Part shown: positions 39,967 through 50,999 of the stretch, piece after piece
How positions within the stretch are numbered: position 1 is the first letter of the stretch
Layout of the letters: each line of letters starts with the position of its first letter
NCBI GenBank assembly: GCA_034190875.2
Contig: CM067354.1
Location: forward strand, 39,076,739 to 39,140,738
From: Urechis unicinctus
Lineage: Eukaryota > Annelida > Polychaeta > Xenopneusta > Urechidae
Reading direction: 5' to 3'
DNA: 64,000 nucleotides
The notes under the pieces: model-generated
Told to the model about the DNA's origin: nothing
Seen by the model: the letters and a program-made list of their open reading frames with translations, nothing else
Databases searched by the model: none
Position numbers and translations under genes: made by a program

Positions 39967-40025
39967 GTAGCCATCGGACAAGTGAAGCTGCCATCTAACT
40001 TGTACAATGGGACAAGTCATTTTTT
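39967..40025. repeat. Segment shared with the 931-bp transposon interior
   Basis: CGGACAAGTGA, then AACTTGTACAATGGGACAAG and TCATTTTTT. About 50 bp align with 16,733-16,785 (CGGACAAGTGA, AACTTGTCCAACCGGACGAG, TGATTTTT). Origin unknown. Confidence 0.55.
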
Positions 40026-40482
40026 ATATTCAAATCTGTTTTAAACAACAAAGTATATTAAGATCGATCAGCGATACCTGGAACGTGGGTTTGGTTTACC
40101 AAAAAAGAAAAACCTAAATTGTCTGTTTGCGACATCAATGGCTAAACTAACTGCATTGCAAGACTCACAAGGGTGATCGGCGATTCCGGTAAATTCCTTG
40201 TTAGTCATATTTTTTAATCGGACTAGTAAAAATTAGCAGGACTTGATTGAAAAACATGAGGAGATGTTAACGAAGTGTTGTTTTTCAACTTACGTCCATA
40301 TCAGGAACTAAAAAAAATCATGCTAAAATGAGCTGCACAAGCTCTGGTAGCACTCTGGGTAGCCTCACTCCCCGGTCTCCAAGGTGTAATTTTAACAGCT
40401 ATGCTAGCTTAATTATCGGTGCAATATAAAAAAGAAGCTGCGGCGATTAAACATACAGGGCATGAAATTGGCAAATATGTGA

Positions 40483-40556
40483 ATTGGCCCTCAATTTTTG
40501 TTCAACTGGCCCTTCAACAAAATGAACTGGCCCTACCAGTATTTAACTGGTCCTCT
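40483..40556 (-). repeat. Short tandem repeat, about 20-bp unit
   Basis: AACTGGCCCT-type words at 40,483, 40,504, 40,525 and 40,545. Confidence 0.75.
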
Positions 40557-40764
40557 CAATGGCCTTTTTATTCACAATGCTGAAAGTAGAAGTGAAAAAG
40601 CTGAGTGAAGGTGGACTTTTTTCTAATTCATCACAGTTGCAGTCAGGTAAAGGTTTGACAAACTTGTCCATTGTTGTTAAACTTGGGAAAAATATTTTGC
40701 GTGAAGTATCAAAATCAGAGACTTGTAATGCCGGGAACATCTGACACTCATTTGCACTTGACAT
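40543..40764 (-). CDS. 73-residue ORF, possible first exon in the 12.3-kb element
   Basis: Opens with ATG (MSSANECQMFPALQVSDFD...) and has good protein-like composition (SRKIFFPSLTTMDKFVKPL, PDCNCDELEKSPPSLSF), unlike the chance ORFs elsewhere. It lies upstream of, and on the same strand as, the KDZ-like fragments at 39.2-39.9 kb, so it could be the N-terminal exon of that gene. Its 3' end runs into the 20-bp tandem repeat. No domain recognised. Confidence 0.35.
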   Translation of the reverse strand: MSSANECQMFPALQVSDFDTSRKIFFPSLTTMDKFVKPLPDCNCDELEKSPPSLSFFTSTFSIVNKKAIERTS

Positions 40765-42132
40765 AGACTGACCAATAAAAACGAGTTATACAAATTCATT
40801 GATAATCGTGTGCTTTCGTCAATACACAAATAACCGAAGTACTCTGGATAAAAGCTCAGGTCAAGTCAATTGGGTCAGTTCACAATTTCAAACAATCGCG
40901 CTATTGTCAACATGTTTATCTTTTGACGTCGAGCATGGTAACAGAAAAGTTATCGGCCTGGCGGACGACAAATGTGACAAATGAGTCCGTGGAATATACT
41001 TTTATAACCAATTTCGTGCCCTGACATACTAACTTTGTTAAAAATAAACGTCAGAATTTTACGTTCTAACAAAGGGCAACAACATTGCTGGAAAAAACGA
41101 TGAATTAATCAGTTGCATAATATAAATAACGATGCTAGATTTAATACCGCTGCTTTATTAAAACACAAAACGTGTCCTTAAATATAGCAATGAGGTAAAA
41201 TCTACGCGGATGTATAATTATGCTAATGCTAACCTGACAAACCGTAAAATGACAATGTGTATCCTGTTAGGGTTTTCTAGCCATGAAAGTTTTGTCAGAT
41301 ATGGTGACCAATTTATTGCCAGTCGACCCAAACTAAAGAACAAAAGCCATTGATGAGTCAACCTCAGTTGACCCTCTGCTAGTGCAGATTGAGGAAGAGA
41401 CCATCCCACAACCAACTACCTGCTTTAATTGAACGTACTCGAGCAAGAAGAGTAAATAAATGTCAGCTGATAAAAGTGGCAACACAGCATTACTGCATTA
41501 TTATGTGACGGTAACCAATAAATATATAGGACTAATTTTTTCATTAAGCTTAATCAACCTCATCCAACGGGGCTTAGGCCTGCGACCTACACACACCATC
41601 GCCCCCTATCCTTACCCACACGGGCCACAGCACTCGCCTGAAATTATCAAGCCACTGTTATATTATCGCTCATATCAATACAAAGTGTATTTCTCTGGCT
41701 TCACCTACATGCAAGAGAGACCAACACGCAATGAGTATATATGAAACAATGTGAGTAAGGTACCTGTCATATACCATGAATATTCTCTGAATTATAACTC
41801 GTACAGTCCATTAGAACAGACACTGCATTGCGTCACACGTGATATACCGACTAGGCGAGTTCCGCCATCTTGGATCGCTAAACCGGAAATCGGTGGTCGA
41901 GGAACGCGATTTTGACAGCTGTGAAATAGGTGGAAGACAGGTCGTCGTGTGGTAGATGTAATGTCTTTGATTTCGGGTGTGTCGCGGTTTGGAAGGATTA
42001 AAGGACGCATTTCGTAGATGTCGATACCTTTGATCATGCAGAAAGTCAATGCATTGAGGCTGGCCTCTCGCTCACGGTTTATTATGATCTGCTCAAATGC
42101 CAACACCGCTCGTAACCATGCACGCCACTGGG

Positions 42133-42140
42133 TATATAAA
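42133..42140 (+). promoter_or_regulatory. TATA box of the ISL2EU transposase gene
   Basis: TATATAAA in GGGTATATAAAGGGG lies 20-35 bp before the two in-frame ATG codons at 42,160 and 42,175. The leader would be very short, so the ATG at 42,175 is the likelier start. Confidence 0.5.
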
Positions 42141-42159
42141 GGGGTTAATCTCAATAATT

Positions 42160-43201
42160 ATGGTATATATCACAATGGTGAATCACTGCTGCGTTGTCGA
42201 TTGCATCACAAGCTCAAGAACTACACACCAGGATGGCTCCAAACCTAAATTCTTCAAATTCCCGGGGCAGATTCGCTACCCAGGTACAAGGCATGGGTCA
42301 AGGCAGTTAGCAGGAAGAACTTAGCTATCAAACCACACACTGTTGTTTGTTCCAAGCATTTTGTAGAAGGTATGCCAACACTTCAACATCCAACACCATG
42401 CCTTAACATGGGTTACCCATGGAAGATACTTAAGACAAGGTGACTGTTTGATTTATTGTAATACATCAGTAAAGCTATGTCATACAGCTAAAATCTACTT
42501 CTGTTTGAGAATCTTAATTTGAATGTTATACTTCCAGGTTCAGATTGTCCTCTCGCCGTGAATATGAATCTAGGCTCAAGTTGTCAAAGCAGTTACCCCC
42601 TGGTAAGAGTCCCAGTCCATACAAAATGATGAAATATTGTTTAAATGCAATAGTTGTTATTTCACCTGTAGTACCTTAGTTTTATTGCATCATTTCTCGG
42701 GTTTTTACACTCAGTAAGATGTGGGGTGGTCGGGCTTCAGACAAGCACTTGTAAAAAACTCAGGTAAGGGAGTATCATTGGTCTTGTGTAACTTAACTTG
42801 TTGCTTGCCTGTATAATATGTACATATACCCGTTTATATCATTTGCTTTTCAAAATGTTTACAGGAGCAGAGTTCTTTGATCAGTTGGACCCACACGACC
42901 AGATTATGGCAGACCGGGGTTTTGACATTGCAGATCTTCTGGCCCCCAGATGTGTCACGCTCAATATACCCCCCATTCACCAAAGGAAAGACACAGCTTA
43001 GCCAATGTGAAGTCGAACGCCACAGAAAAGTGTCCAGCCTCAGGATTCACGTTGAGAGCAATAGAGCGAATAAAGGACTTATGAGTGTAGCAGGCTGTTT
43101 TCTCCCCGAGTCAGATTAGCCAGCTTGACAATATTATGACAATTGTTTGTGCCAAAACAAATCTCCCTCCTTTAGTACAAGATAGTGACCTTGAAACTTG
43201 A
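42160..43201 (+). pseudogene. THAP-DDE transposase of ISL2EU, decayed
   Basis: Exon 1 (42,160-42,439) encodes a THAP C2CH zinc finger: VNHCCVVDC, KFFKFPGQ, then, after a frameshift near 42,280, KAWVKAVSRK, the HTVVCSKHFVEGMPT hallmark and HPTPCLNMGYPW. It ends at donor AAG|GTGACT. Exon 2 (42,538-42,602) is bordered by CTTCCAG and GTAAGA and reads FRLSSRREYESRLKLSKQLP. Exon 3 (from 42,865, after TTTACAG) holds the end of a DDE_4-type catalytic domain: IMADRGFDIADLL, LNIPP, then, in shifted frames, GKTQLSQCEVERHRKVSSLR and IHVE, and a final SQISQLDNIMTIVCAKTNLP ending at TGA. The two or three hundred residues expected between THAP and IMADRGF, including the first catalytic Asp, are absent. Confidence 0.85.
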
Positions 43202-43293
43202 CTTGATAACAGTACGCAATATATGGAAACAATGTAATTTATTACATCATTTGCCCCCTGTAAATATTTCACTATGATTACACATTTTATGAA

Positions 43294-43299
43294 AATAAA
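43294..43299 (+). terminator. Poly(A) signal AATAAA of the transposase gene
   Basis: AATAAA 93 bp past the TGA stop, in the gap between the two convergent genes. Confidence 0.5.
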
Positions 43300-43499
43300 C
43301 AATATTTTGTAATGTAAGCGAGACAGTTGTTCTATGCATACCGTCATAGTATGGAAGAAAAAAACATTACCTTGACTACAAACAAATAATTAGTAACACA
43401 CAATAAGTTTAGCCATGTGCCAAATGTATGAATTAAATGTACAAGCTGATAGATTATCAGTATTAAAAAAGGATTTTCCATGCAATGCACATCTCCCCT

Positions 43500-45064
43500 A
43501 AAGTTTTGTGGACTGGTACAACCGGTCTGACTGGGCAGGGTTGATGCTGGACTTGATGGCAATGAGGTCCACATCAGCATTGTCAGCAATGACCAAAGCA
43601 ATTGTTTGGGCAGGGGCTACTACTCAGATGTCTCTGATATGACTACATGACTTGAAACATCAGCTGAAGAACAGACAAATATCAGTTAATTAGATTATTC
43701 AAGAAAGGAGATGCATAAATATAATAGTTCCATGAGATCTGATTTGCTGTAACCATAAGTGTACCAACTCACCAATGGAATTCTGTTGGTGTCCAACTGG
43801 GTCGATGGCAGTTAGAATGACTGCATTCGGTGCAGCCTCAGCTACAATATCCCAGAGGGATTCTTCATCTCTTTAGGTTGCTTGTTACGCTTCCCATACT
43901 GGGGCATTGAGAAGCCGATATTCTGCAGCTTCATGGGGACAAGATCTGTCCTAAAGGGACAAACAACAAATGAATAACTATGAATCATAAAAGTTATTTA
44001 TATAAATATTAATGACAGTCATTGGCATGATGTCCATGTCACACAAATGTGGTAACTATGACTGCTTGCTTCCCCAAGCCCAGCCATGCAGTAGCACCTT
44101 GCTCCCTTGACCCATCCTTCTTGGTGAATGAGGGCCCACACATCATACGGGGCGATTGTGGTGTGCTGAGATGGACGGACAGCTGTTGCCACAAACTCAA
44201 ACTTGCTTGCCGTCATGTGAAGACCAAGCTGGTCTACCCAGCTACAGTAAACATAGTTGTATGCATCCAAGGCCTTGAATGCACCCAAAGAATTCTTGTT
44301 GTAAATGACTGAAGCAATAATTCATTAGCAGTGTAAGTGAATTAAAGGGCCATTTCATACTACAGGTTAATAGTAAGTAGTGTTGAAATATGAACAAACA
44401 TTTCTAAGCAAGTATGACTGATAAGAAATCAAAAGCAACTAAACAAAAAAAATACCTGGTGTGTCAATCAATTAGTTGTAGAGGTTACCATACTGAAATT
44501 GTGGGACGACCAGTTTGTTAGACTTTGTGGATGGGGAAGTGAGGCTTCACCATCAAGCTGAAGAAGACAGTCCAGAGGCTGTTTGGCAAGTTGCTGGGTT
44601 TCAATTTCTGGAACAAATGTGTCTTCAGGATAATACAATTTTTAAAAAAATAAATACATTGACCACAACAAAAATCAAGGGCCAGAGCAATACCAAATGT
44701 GACACAATATCCCAATTATTTGATTAATTTGGATAAATCACCACCCAAGATTACAAAATGTTGATTAGCAATTGATTTCTTTACCGAGTTAATCATACGC
44801 ATATTGCAGTATAACAAAATAAAATCAATACAAATAACATTGGGTCTAAAAAAAACACAAAATAGAAGATACATATCTGTATAATAACTCCATACCTGTG
44901 GGGTTTTTGGGAAGGTTGAGTTTCCATTTCCATGCCCAAAAGGCCAAAGTCGCAAGCTCCTGCTTTGATTCTTCAACTTTCAGTCGTATTTCTCCCAAAT
45001 AATGCACAGTATATGAACTAAATGAGGCTCTAGTACTTTCTGTCATCTCTGAACTACATCGCAC
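43500..45064 (-). pseudogene. SWIM-type second protein of ISL2EU, decayed
   Basis: Exon 1 (45,064-44,896) starts MRCSSEMTESTRAS and ends at donor CACAG|GTATGG. A second open stretch (about 44,640-44,485) reads EDTFVPEIETQQLAKQPLDC. Exon 3 (44,308 to about 44,040, after GCTTCAG) is diagnostic: NSLGAFKALDAYNYVYCSWV, later CYCMAGLGEASSH, the SWIM-like CxC ... H zinc site, in which the usual second Cys pair member (C in CSH) is Ser. Exon 4 (43,950-43,773, TTTAG to GTGAGT) reads DLVPMKLQNIGFSMPQYGKR and, after a frameshift, APNAVILTAIDPVGHQQNS. Another open piece lies at about 43,610-43,500. A YqaJ nuclease domain, expected in the full protein, is not visible. Confidence 0.75.
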
Positions 45065-45659
45065 GGCACTTTCGGGTGATATATCGCAATTGGCGAGCTG
45101 AATCTCACGAAGCGCAAAAAAAAAGATTCCGCCGGGGAGAAGCCATTACACACCAATGTTTTGATTTTGTAGACCACCGATTTCCGGTGGGCCTTCGGCG
45201 TCAGGTGTCATGGCCGACAACTCGCATACTGGGTATGCGACAGGCTTGTTGATCATTAAACTAGCTCGATAACGGTGCTTCCGCGGCGAACCGCCCTGAA
45301 AAGTCGAAGGGGTTTGGATCAATGATGCTTTTTAAAAATGTACCCATCACTGAAACTTCACTAGGCTAACGTCATCCCCGTCCAAGAACCTAAGCAACGA
45401 GCTTCTGAATATGATTCAAACATGTAATATCTAAAAACTTTATAGCTAAGTTATGGGAATCGTATATCAAGAGTTAATGACTTTGTGTTGGCCTGAATCA
45501 ATCCATTATACTCCAATTCATCCCAGAATGCTCTTTCTATAATCGTTTCGTAATTCAATTATAAATTAATAATTATTGACCACATCCCATATTTTTAAAA
45601 TTTATTACTGATATTGGCGTAGCGCTATACCGGTCTTGCATGTCTTTGGTTGCATTTCG

Positions 45660-45787
45660 ACCTGCAACGCTGATTGGCGAATGCAGGTATCTCACATGGT
45701 ACGATAAGACCAGCTGCAATGTCTATTAGCATAAGCAGTTGGAGACCTGCACACGCTACTTGGCATTGCAGGTTTCAGAATCGGGTG
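45660..45787 (-). repeat. Right TIR (128 bp) of the 12.3-kb element
   Basis: Reverse complement of 33,478-33,605 with one difference (CCAATCAGC for CCAACCAGC). It ends in CAGAATCGGGTG, followed at once by GTGAGTG. Confidence 0.92.
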
Positions 45788-45794
45788 GTGAGTG

Positions 45795-48700
45795 GTCGCT
45801 GTTATAGCCTAACTAACCTAACGCCAACCCGTCATGCTAGTTAACCGTGAATTTCAACATTTATTTAAATAAGCCGTATCAATCGCCATTTTCTGACGTG
45901 TCATAGATTGCCTTGTTGAACTCAATTTACCCAGATGCTATGATAAGCCGTTTGGTTACCAAGACGTTCTATGGTCTTAATTAAGGATGTTCAAAGATCA
46001 ATCACAATGATACATATGTAGTTCGTTGTATCTGGTAAGTGGTCATAACGTAAGCCCAAAATAGATCATTTAGTGTACAAGGCATAGCTTAAAGTCTATG
46101 ACTACTGCGATATAATAGTTACACCAAAATGATCTTGGTCGTTAGTTAAAGTGAGTTCTATAGGAAATCATGTTGTAGTCAAGTATCTGGCATTGTGTGC
46201 CTTATGTCGGCAAAATACACACATTTTCCTCTTATCGGGTTCGCATATGTTAGATAAAACAAGAAAGTATAGCTTCATCTTGTAAAGTTGCTTATGCTTA
46301 ATGCACATTCTGTAGGTTTATATTTTGAAACATTGTTTGATTTATATAGACGACATTCATTTCTAGTTCATTGGAACTGTAAAACTTCCACATGCTAATT
46401 CTCGTCCTTTTCTAATATGCATTTAAGAGCGTGATTGGATTCACTTTTCTCCGTTTTTATAACTCGCCGTTTTTCATTGATCATGTGGCGAACACAAACG
46501 GCAATGATGCGTTTTTTTGCGTTGCATTCAACGTCAATTCCGATACACGGTTGATTGCAAATAGGTGTCGGCTTAGTATCTTCGTGAACACTGTATGTTA
46601 TGAAGCTTGTAGTTTACCGTGCATAGTTGTATATCAACATAAATATATAGATACATATATGTATATTTGTGCAAATGAATGAAAATAAAAGCGATATATT
46701 CAAATAAATTGCATCTTATCATTGAAACACCAATAACGATAGATTACTCAGGTATTGTAAATACTTTGATTGTATTCAAGCAACGAATAACTTTTGTAAT
46801 CAAATCATTTTATCTCATCCATTTTGCTTCTTGCGGTAAATGACAGCCCTATATTCGCTATAATATACATAGCTAATAACCAATTCATCTCTTATGGCGT
46901 GTATAACAATGTGCAAGGTTGCTGCATTCACGCCAAACAACGCATTTGAGGCTTGAACCTAGTTTTATAGAGGCGGTAGACCACCGTTTCATTTCGGCCA
47001 TGGAGCTGATAACTCTCTGATCAAAGCGGGCATTAGGAGGAGTCATAGAATCATGTGAACGCCATTTATTTTCGCAAATACTACTTCGCGTTGGCCAATA
47101 AGTAACCATAGAGAAGCAAAAACCAGCGAAACGCGTGCTTATAGTAAAACCCGAACATCAGCACAAAGGTCCAACAAGATGGCCTGGGGTGTTGATAGCA
47201 TTTCGTCAAGTTAACCCGTGACTAGCTTTCATTGAGCGCATTTACCGGACACAGTTAAGGCCTGACACAAACGCAATTTTTTAACAATTATCTTTTTATG
47301 GCCATAGCATTAAAACGCTACCGCAGCCATAATACACCAACGCAAAACCACCCTTAATGACCCAGAAAACCAAACTATTGAGAATGGAAGCGCCGATTTG
47401 ATGGACGGTCGAAAATGTCAAGAAAGTAACCTGTTTTGAGGGCCTGTGCAGATTGATGGAACTCCATGGCAATGACCTGCAAGGTGATCACGAGCTTATT
47501 TTGTGAATGGTTACAATATAAGTGCAGGGAACGGAACAATCATTGGCTAATAGCTCCAAACAGAATCCAACTAGCTGTGGCCATTATATTAGCGAACACC
47601 ATAACAGTGCATATGTATATTTGGTTCGGTCCCTTGCTACTTCATAATAGCTTCGGCGGTAATTAGGTCCAGTACAGAACGCCCTGTCACCACTATAACT
47701 CTGTATAAATGGTCATGTTGACTTGTTTGTTTCTGTCAATCTTTACACCTGTATTTTGCTAAGACAGTGCGTTGCTGCAGAATTAATCCACATCATTCAA
47801 CAGAAACTCACAATACTGCTTATCAGGATCGATGTTTCAAATAATGCTCTTAACGGGGTTATACTACTCTGTGTCGTACATATATTGGTGTTTCCGTTAT
47901 GGCGTTGGATCATAGAAGTATTAATGCGCCATATAGACTTTGGCAATATAGTGTTATGTGCAAATCTCTGTGATATCTCGCGGCTCAAGAATACCTCGTA
48001 TAAGGCTAATTACTGCTACAAGTACATCATATTCGTCTGTCTAATTTGACAAAGCAGATCCCAATAATACGCTCGCTGTAACCCATACTTTCCCCAATAA
48101 AACAATTTCCTGCCAATGTGCTACCTGACGTGAATGGACAATAGCCATTTTATGGTCGGGTGTCATCGGGGACTGATTTATTAAGATTATCCCTAACATG
48201 GTTCCGGGTATTGTCTCAAATGTAAGAGATAACAACTGTCAGGAAACAAAATTGTATCCTACAATTCCTCTTTGGTAACTTACACCATCATTGGCAGCAG
48301 CAAATAGAGTCAACAAAAACGTATATACATATTCTATTTACATGCTAAATCATACATTATATCTCCTAACCATGAGGATGAATGCAAATAAGCTCCCAAT
48401 TATCTGCATGCTAGAATATTCACTATATATTACTACACGTTGTAGAGAAATCTAAACTGGATCAGCCTCAGAGATATAGCGACTTGGAATTACTGATATG
48501 TAACACAATTAATGATGAGAGCTTTTTAGAGCAGTTTAACTTTCTCGGCAGAATGGAGTGCCTTGCAGGGCATTACTTTTATGCTACATTATAGGTGGTA
48601 GTTATATAATGACATCACATTAATGCTAGCAACCAGAATGTGTGACTATCAAATGCTTTATTCTTAGTTGATCTTAGTTCGACCTCGGCGCCATTATTGC

Positions 48701-50990
48701 GTTACTGAGCTGGACTTATATGATTTGATTGTCTCTCAGTTTTGGTTTTTGTTTGCATTAATGATATAGCTGACAAGCAAATATGTCATCTTTAACGAAA
48801 TATATCATTCTATATTAATTCATGTCCAATTTGGCTGACCCTAGTTACGCACAAATGTATGTCACAGAGGCAATCTATCTCAGTCATATCCATGGTTATA
48901 AGCGGACACTAGACAAAATGTAGACTACACAGAACTAAGCATGCATTCGCATGTCCAATATAGTTTTGTGTTTTACATTATCGAGTTGGTGATAATGATT
49001 TTGTTGACGTAAATACCTGTAAGTCTTTATCAAAGTGTATACAGGGTTAGGTACGAGTAGCAATGATCTGTAATCACCTATTTACTTGGCGATGCTAGAA
49101 AGCAACGGATGCGTCGTATAACGAAAAGTATTGTTCCAATTACAAAGCTCATTCTGGATATTAAAACAATTTCTAGACACACTCCGCAAAACACATCCCA
49201 TCAATTCTGCTTATTACTTTGTATATGGCAGTTGGCGCATTTAGAGAATAATTGGTGCAATAAACACCATGACGCCATGTACGCAGTTAAGCGACAATTA
49301 CACAGACTAAATAATAAACTGAAATTACAGTTGCAAACGGCCTGCAGCCAAACGCCCAGTGGACACAAAACTTTCTTGTGATCTTTACCAGGGGACTAGG
49401 TGTGTGTTTTGTGTGTTCAATATCGACTTTTATAATCACCTTTGTGAACTGCATTGATCATCAATAATTCTCTTCATGTATGAGGCCATGTCCAGACATG
49501 ATACTACGTTCTACACATGCAAGCTGTCGTCGTTACAGGGTCTCAACTAAATGTAAAACCTCACGCATCAGTATATGAGTTAATAGTATGGTTTCTGCAT
49601 TAACACTGATGATTTAGTGGCTGCAAATTATTTAGGCCTTTCAGCATTCGATAGATAGCAAAGTTGTGGCCAACGGTGATGAATAAATGGCCCAGTAGTT
49701 GCAAAGATAATGGTGAAGAATCAGATAAGACAACCATCACGGGTTGTCGTTTGACTCGTTCTTTTTTCTACGCAAATGACATTAGGCTAAAACAATTTGC
49801 AGATTACATAAAGCTGTTCTTAACAGTTAGTAGGAACTGACGCTCAAAAAGACTGGGGAAAAGAGTAGCGCACACAGATGAGAAAACAGTAAATGTGGAT
49901 ATACAATAGGACTCTACTCGAGCGGTTGCGTTGGTGGAAGACAGTGCAACAGCCATTTCTATGTCGATGACTGTTGATAATGCACCTATTAACCCATCAG
50001 CCTCTTGCCCGGGCCACCATTACGGTCTTGCGAGGCCATCCATCTTTGTAATCCTGTTGATTAGAACTCCACTACCAGATGCAGTTGAACTCATTACGAA
50101 CCATAATGAAGAATGTTTTAGTTTGCAGCCATGGCACTACCGCAACACTTAAAACTGCTTCTTGAGATACTGTGCTTTTTATGTGGGGATCTTTATTTGT
50201 CTTATTATGCATGGGAGTGCCTGGATATGCATATAGATTGTGTGTTTATCTGTGTGGTTAATTTCACTTAAAACAAGCGTATTTTCGGTAACAGAGGTTG
50301 ACCCACCTCTTGCATGAGAACTGACGCAAGAGGCAACTAGATGCTGCAGTTTGTCATATTCTCAGCAAGCGTTAGCGTAGCTTTTCTTCGTGAAAAGTGG
50401 TTAAATCATCGACACATTCTACCATAAGTCTCAACGTGGAAGTAACATGAACATTAATATAACCTCATCATTCAGAGTGATAATGATAATGCCACTTTCT
50501 AAGTCACAGAAGCTGCCGACAGCTTGTATTAAATGGATGAAATATCTGCTGTCGACATTTACTAAAGGATGTGGCAAATAGGTATATTGCTTTATGGGAA
50601 TTCCGCTGCAAGGTGCATCCTGAAATTGAGGCAATCACTTTAGCACCAATAATGCATACTCACCTGCATACTTGAATCCTGCATAGGGGTTGATTAAGTG
50701 CTCGGTAAAATATGGTATTATACCGCCATCGATTGCAATTATTACAGAAGATTGTAGTCACATCATACAAAGCATCAGAGAGCTACAATAAAGCGACTTC
50801 ATTCCGCATCTGCTTAACCAACAAAACACTTTCCGAGTTTATCTGCTTCATTTGCTATTTGGTCCCTTGTTCTCTCTATTTTATTTATATGTTAGGATAA
50901 TAGACGCACCGGCAAGACAGGCTATCGACGCTAGCATGTATATAGCGTGATGTTAGTATTCTAGATACTCTGTCAGAAATCATTTAGCAT
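45795..50990. other. Unassigned DNA right of the 12.3-kb element
   Basis: No gene can be supported. The 108-codon ORF at 47,723-48,049, the 90-codon ORF at 49,109-49,381 and the 74-codon minus ORF at 46,885-47,109 show no recognised motif. Confidence 0.4.
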
Positions 50991-50999
50991 TTTCTTCAC

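Larger units (their letters stand above)
41854..45226. mobile_element. ISL2EU-type DNA transposon, internally deleted
   Basis: TIRs of about 45-55 bp: left GGCGAGTTCCGCCATC, running to ACCGGAAATCGGTGGTC (41,854-41,898); right in inverted order (45,172-45,226), TGCGAGTTGTCGGCCAT when reverse-complemented, with the same ACCGGAAATCGGTGGTC block. TA flanks both ends (41,852-41,853 and 45,227-45,228). Two convergent genes fill the element: a THAP-DDE transposase (+) and a SWIM-type protein (-). As I recall, this pair defines ISL2EU elements, whose second protein also carries a YqaJ nuclease domain. Both genes have lost central parts and carry frameshifts, so the copy is dead. Confidence 0.8.
33478..45787. 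mobile_element. 12.3-kb TIR transposon with nested elements, KDZ-like relics inside
   Basis: The ends are 128-bp inverted repeats (33,478-33,605 and 45,660-45,787) that match at all but one position, starting CACCCGATTCTGAAACC. Similarity stops sharply at both inner and outer edges. The 7-bp sequence GTGAGTG directly abuts both ends (33,471-33,477 and 45,788-45,794), as expected of a target duplication. Minus-strand fragments inside resemble the cysteine-rich region N-terminal to KDZ (Kyakuja-Dileera-Zisupton) transposases. KDZ elements are large and, as I recall for Zisupton, make 8-bp duplications. I do not see the catalytic core, so the copy looks non-autonomous, and the KDZ assignment is inference. 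At least four other elements or fossils are nested inside. Near-identical TIRs argue for fairly recent insertion. Confidence 0.75.

Noticed and set aside
44049-44312. 87-codon plus-strand ORF
   Set aside because: It is the antisense shadow of the SWIM-type exon on the minus strand.
33478-45787. Polinton/Maverick interpretation of the 12.3-kb element, suggested by its size, TIRs and chromodomain
   Set aside because: The flanking duplication is 7 bp rather than 6, the ends do not start AG, and no polymerase, packaging ATPase or capsid-type fragment is recognisable. The chromodomain fossil alone is not enough.
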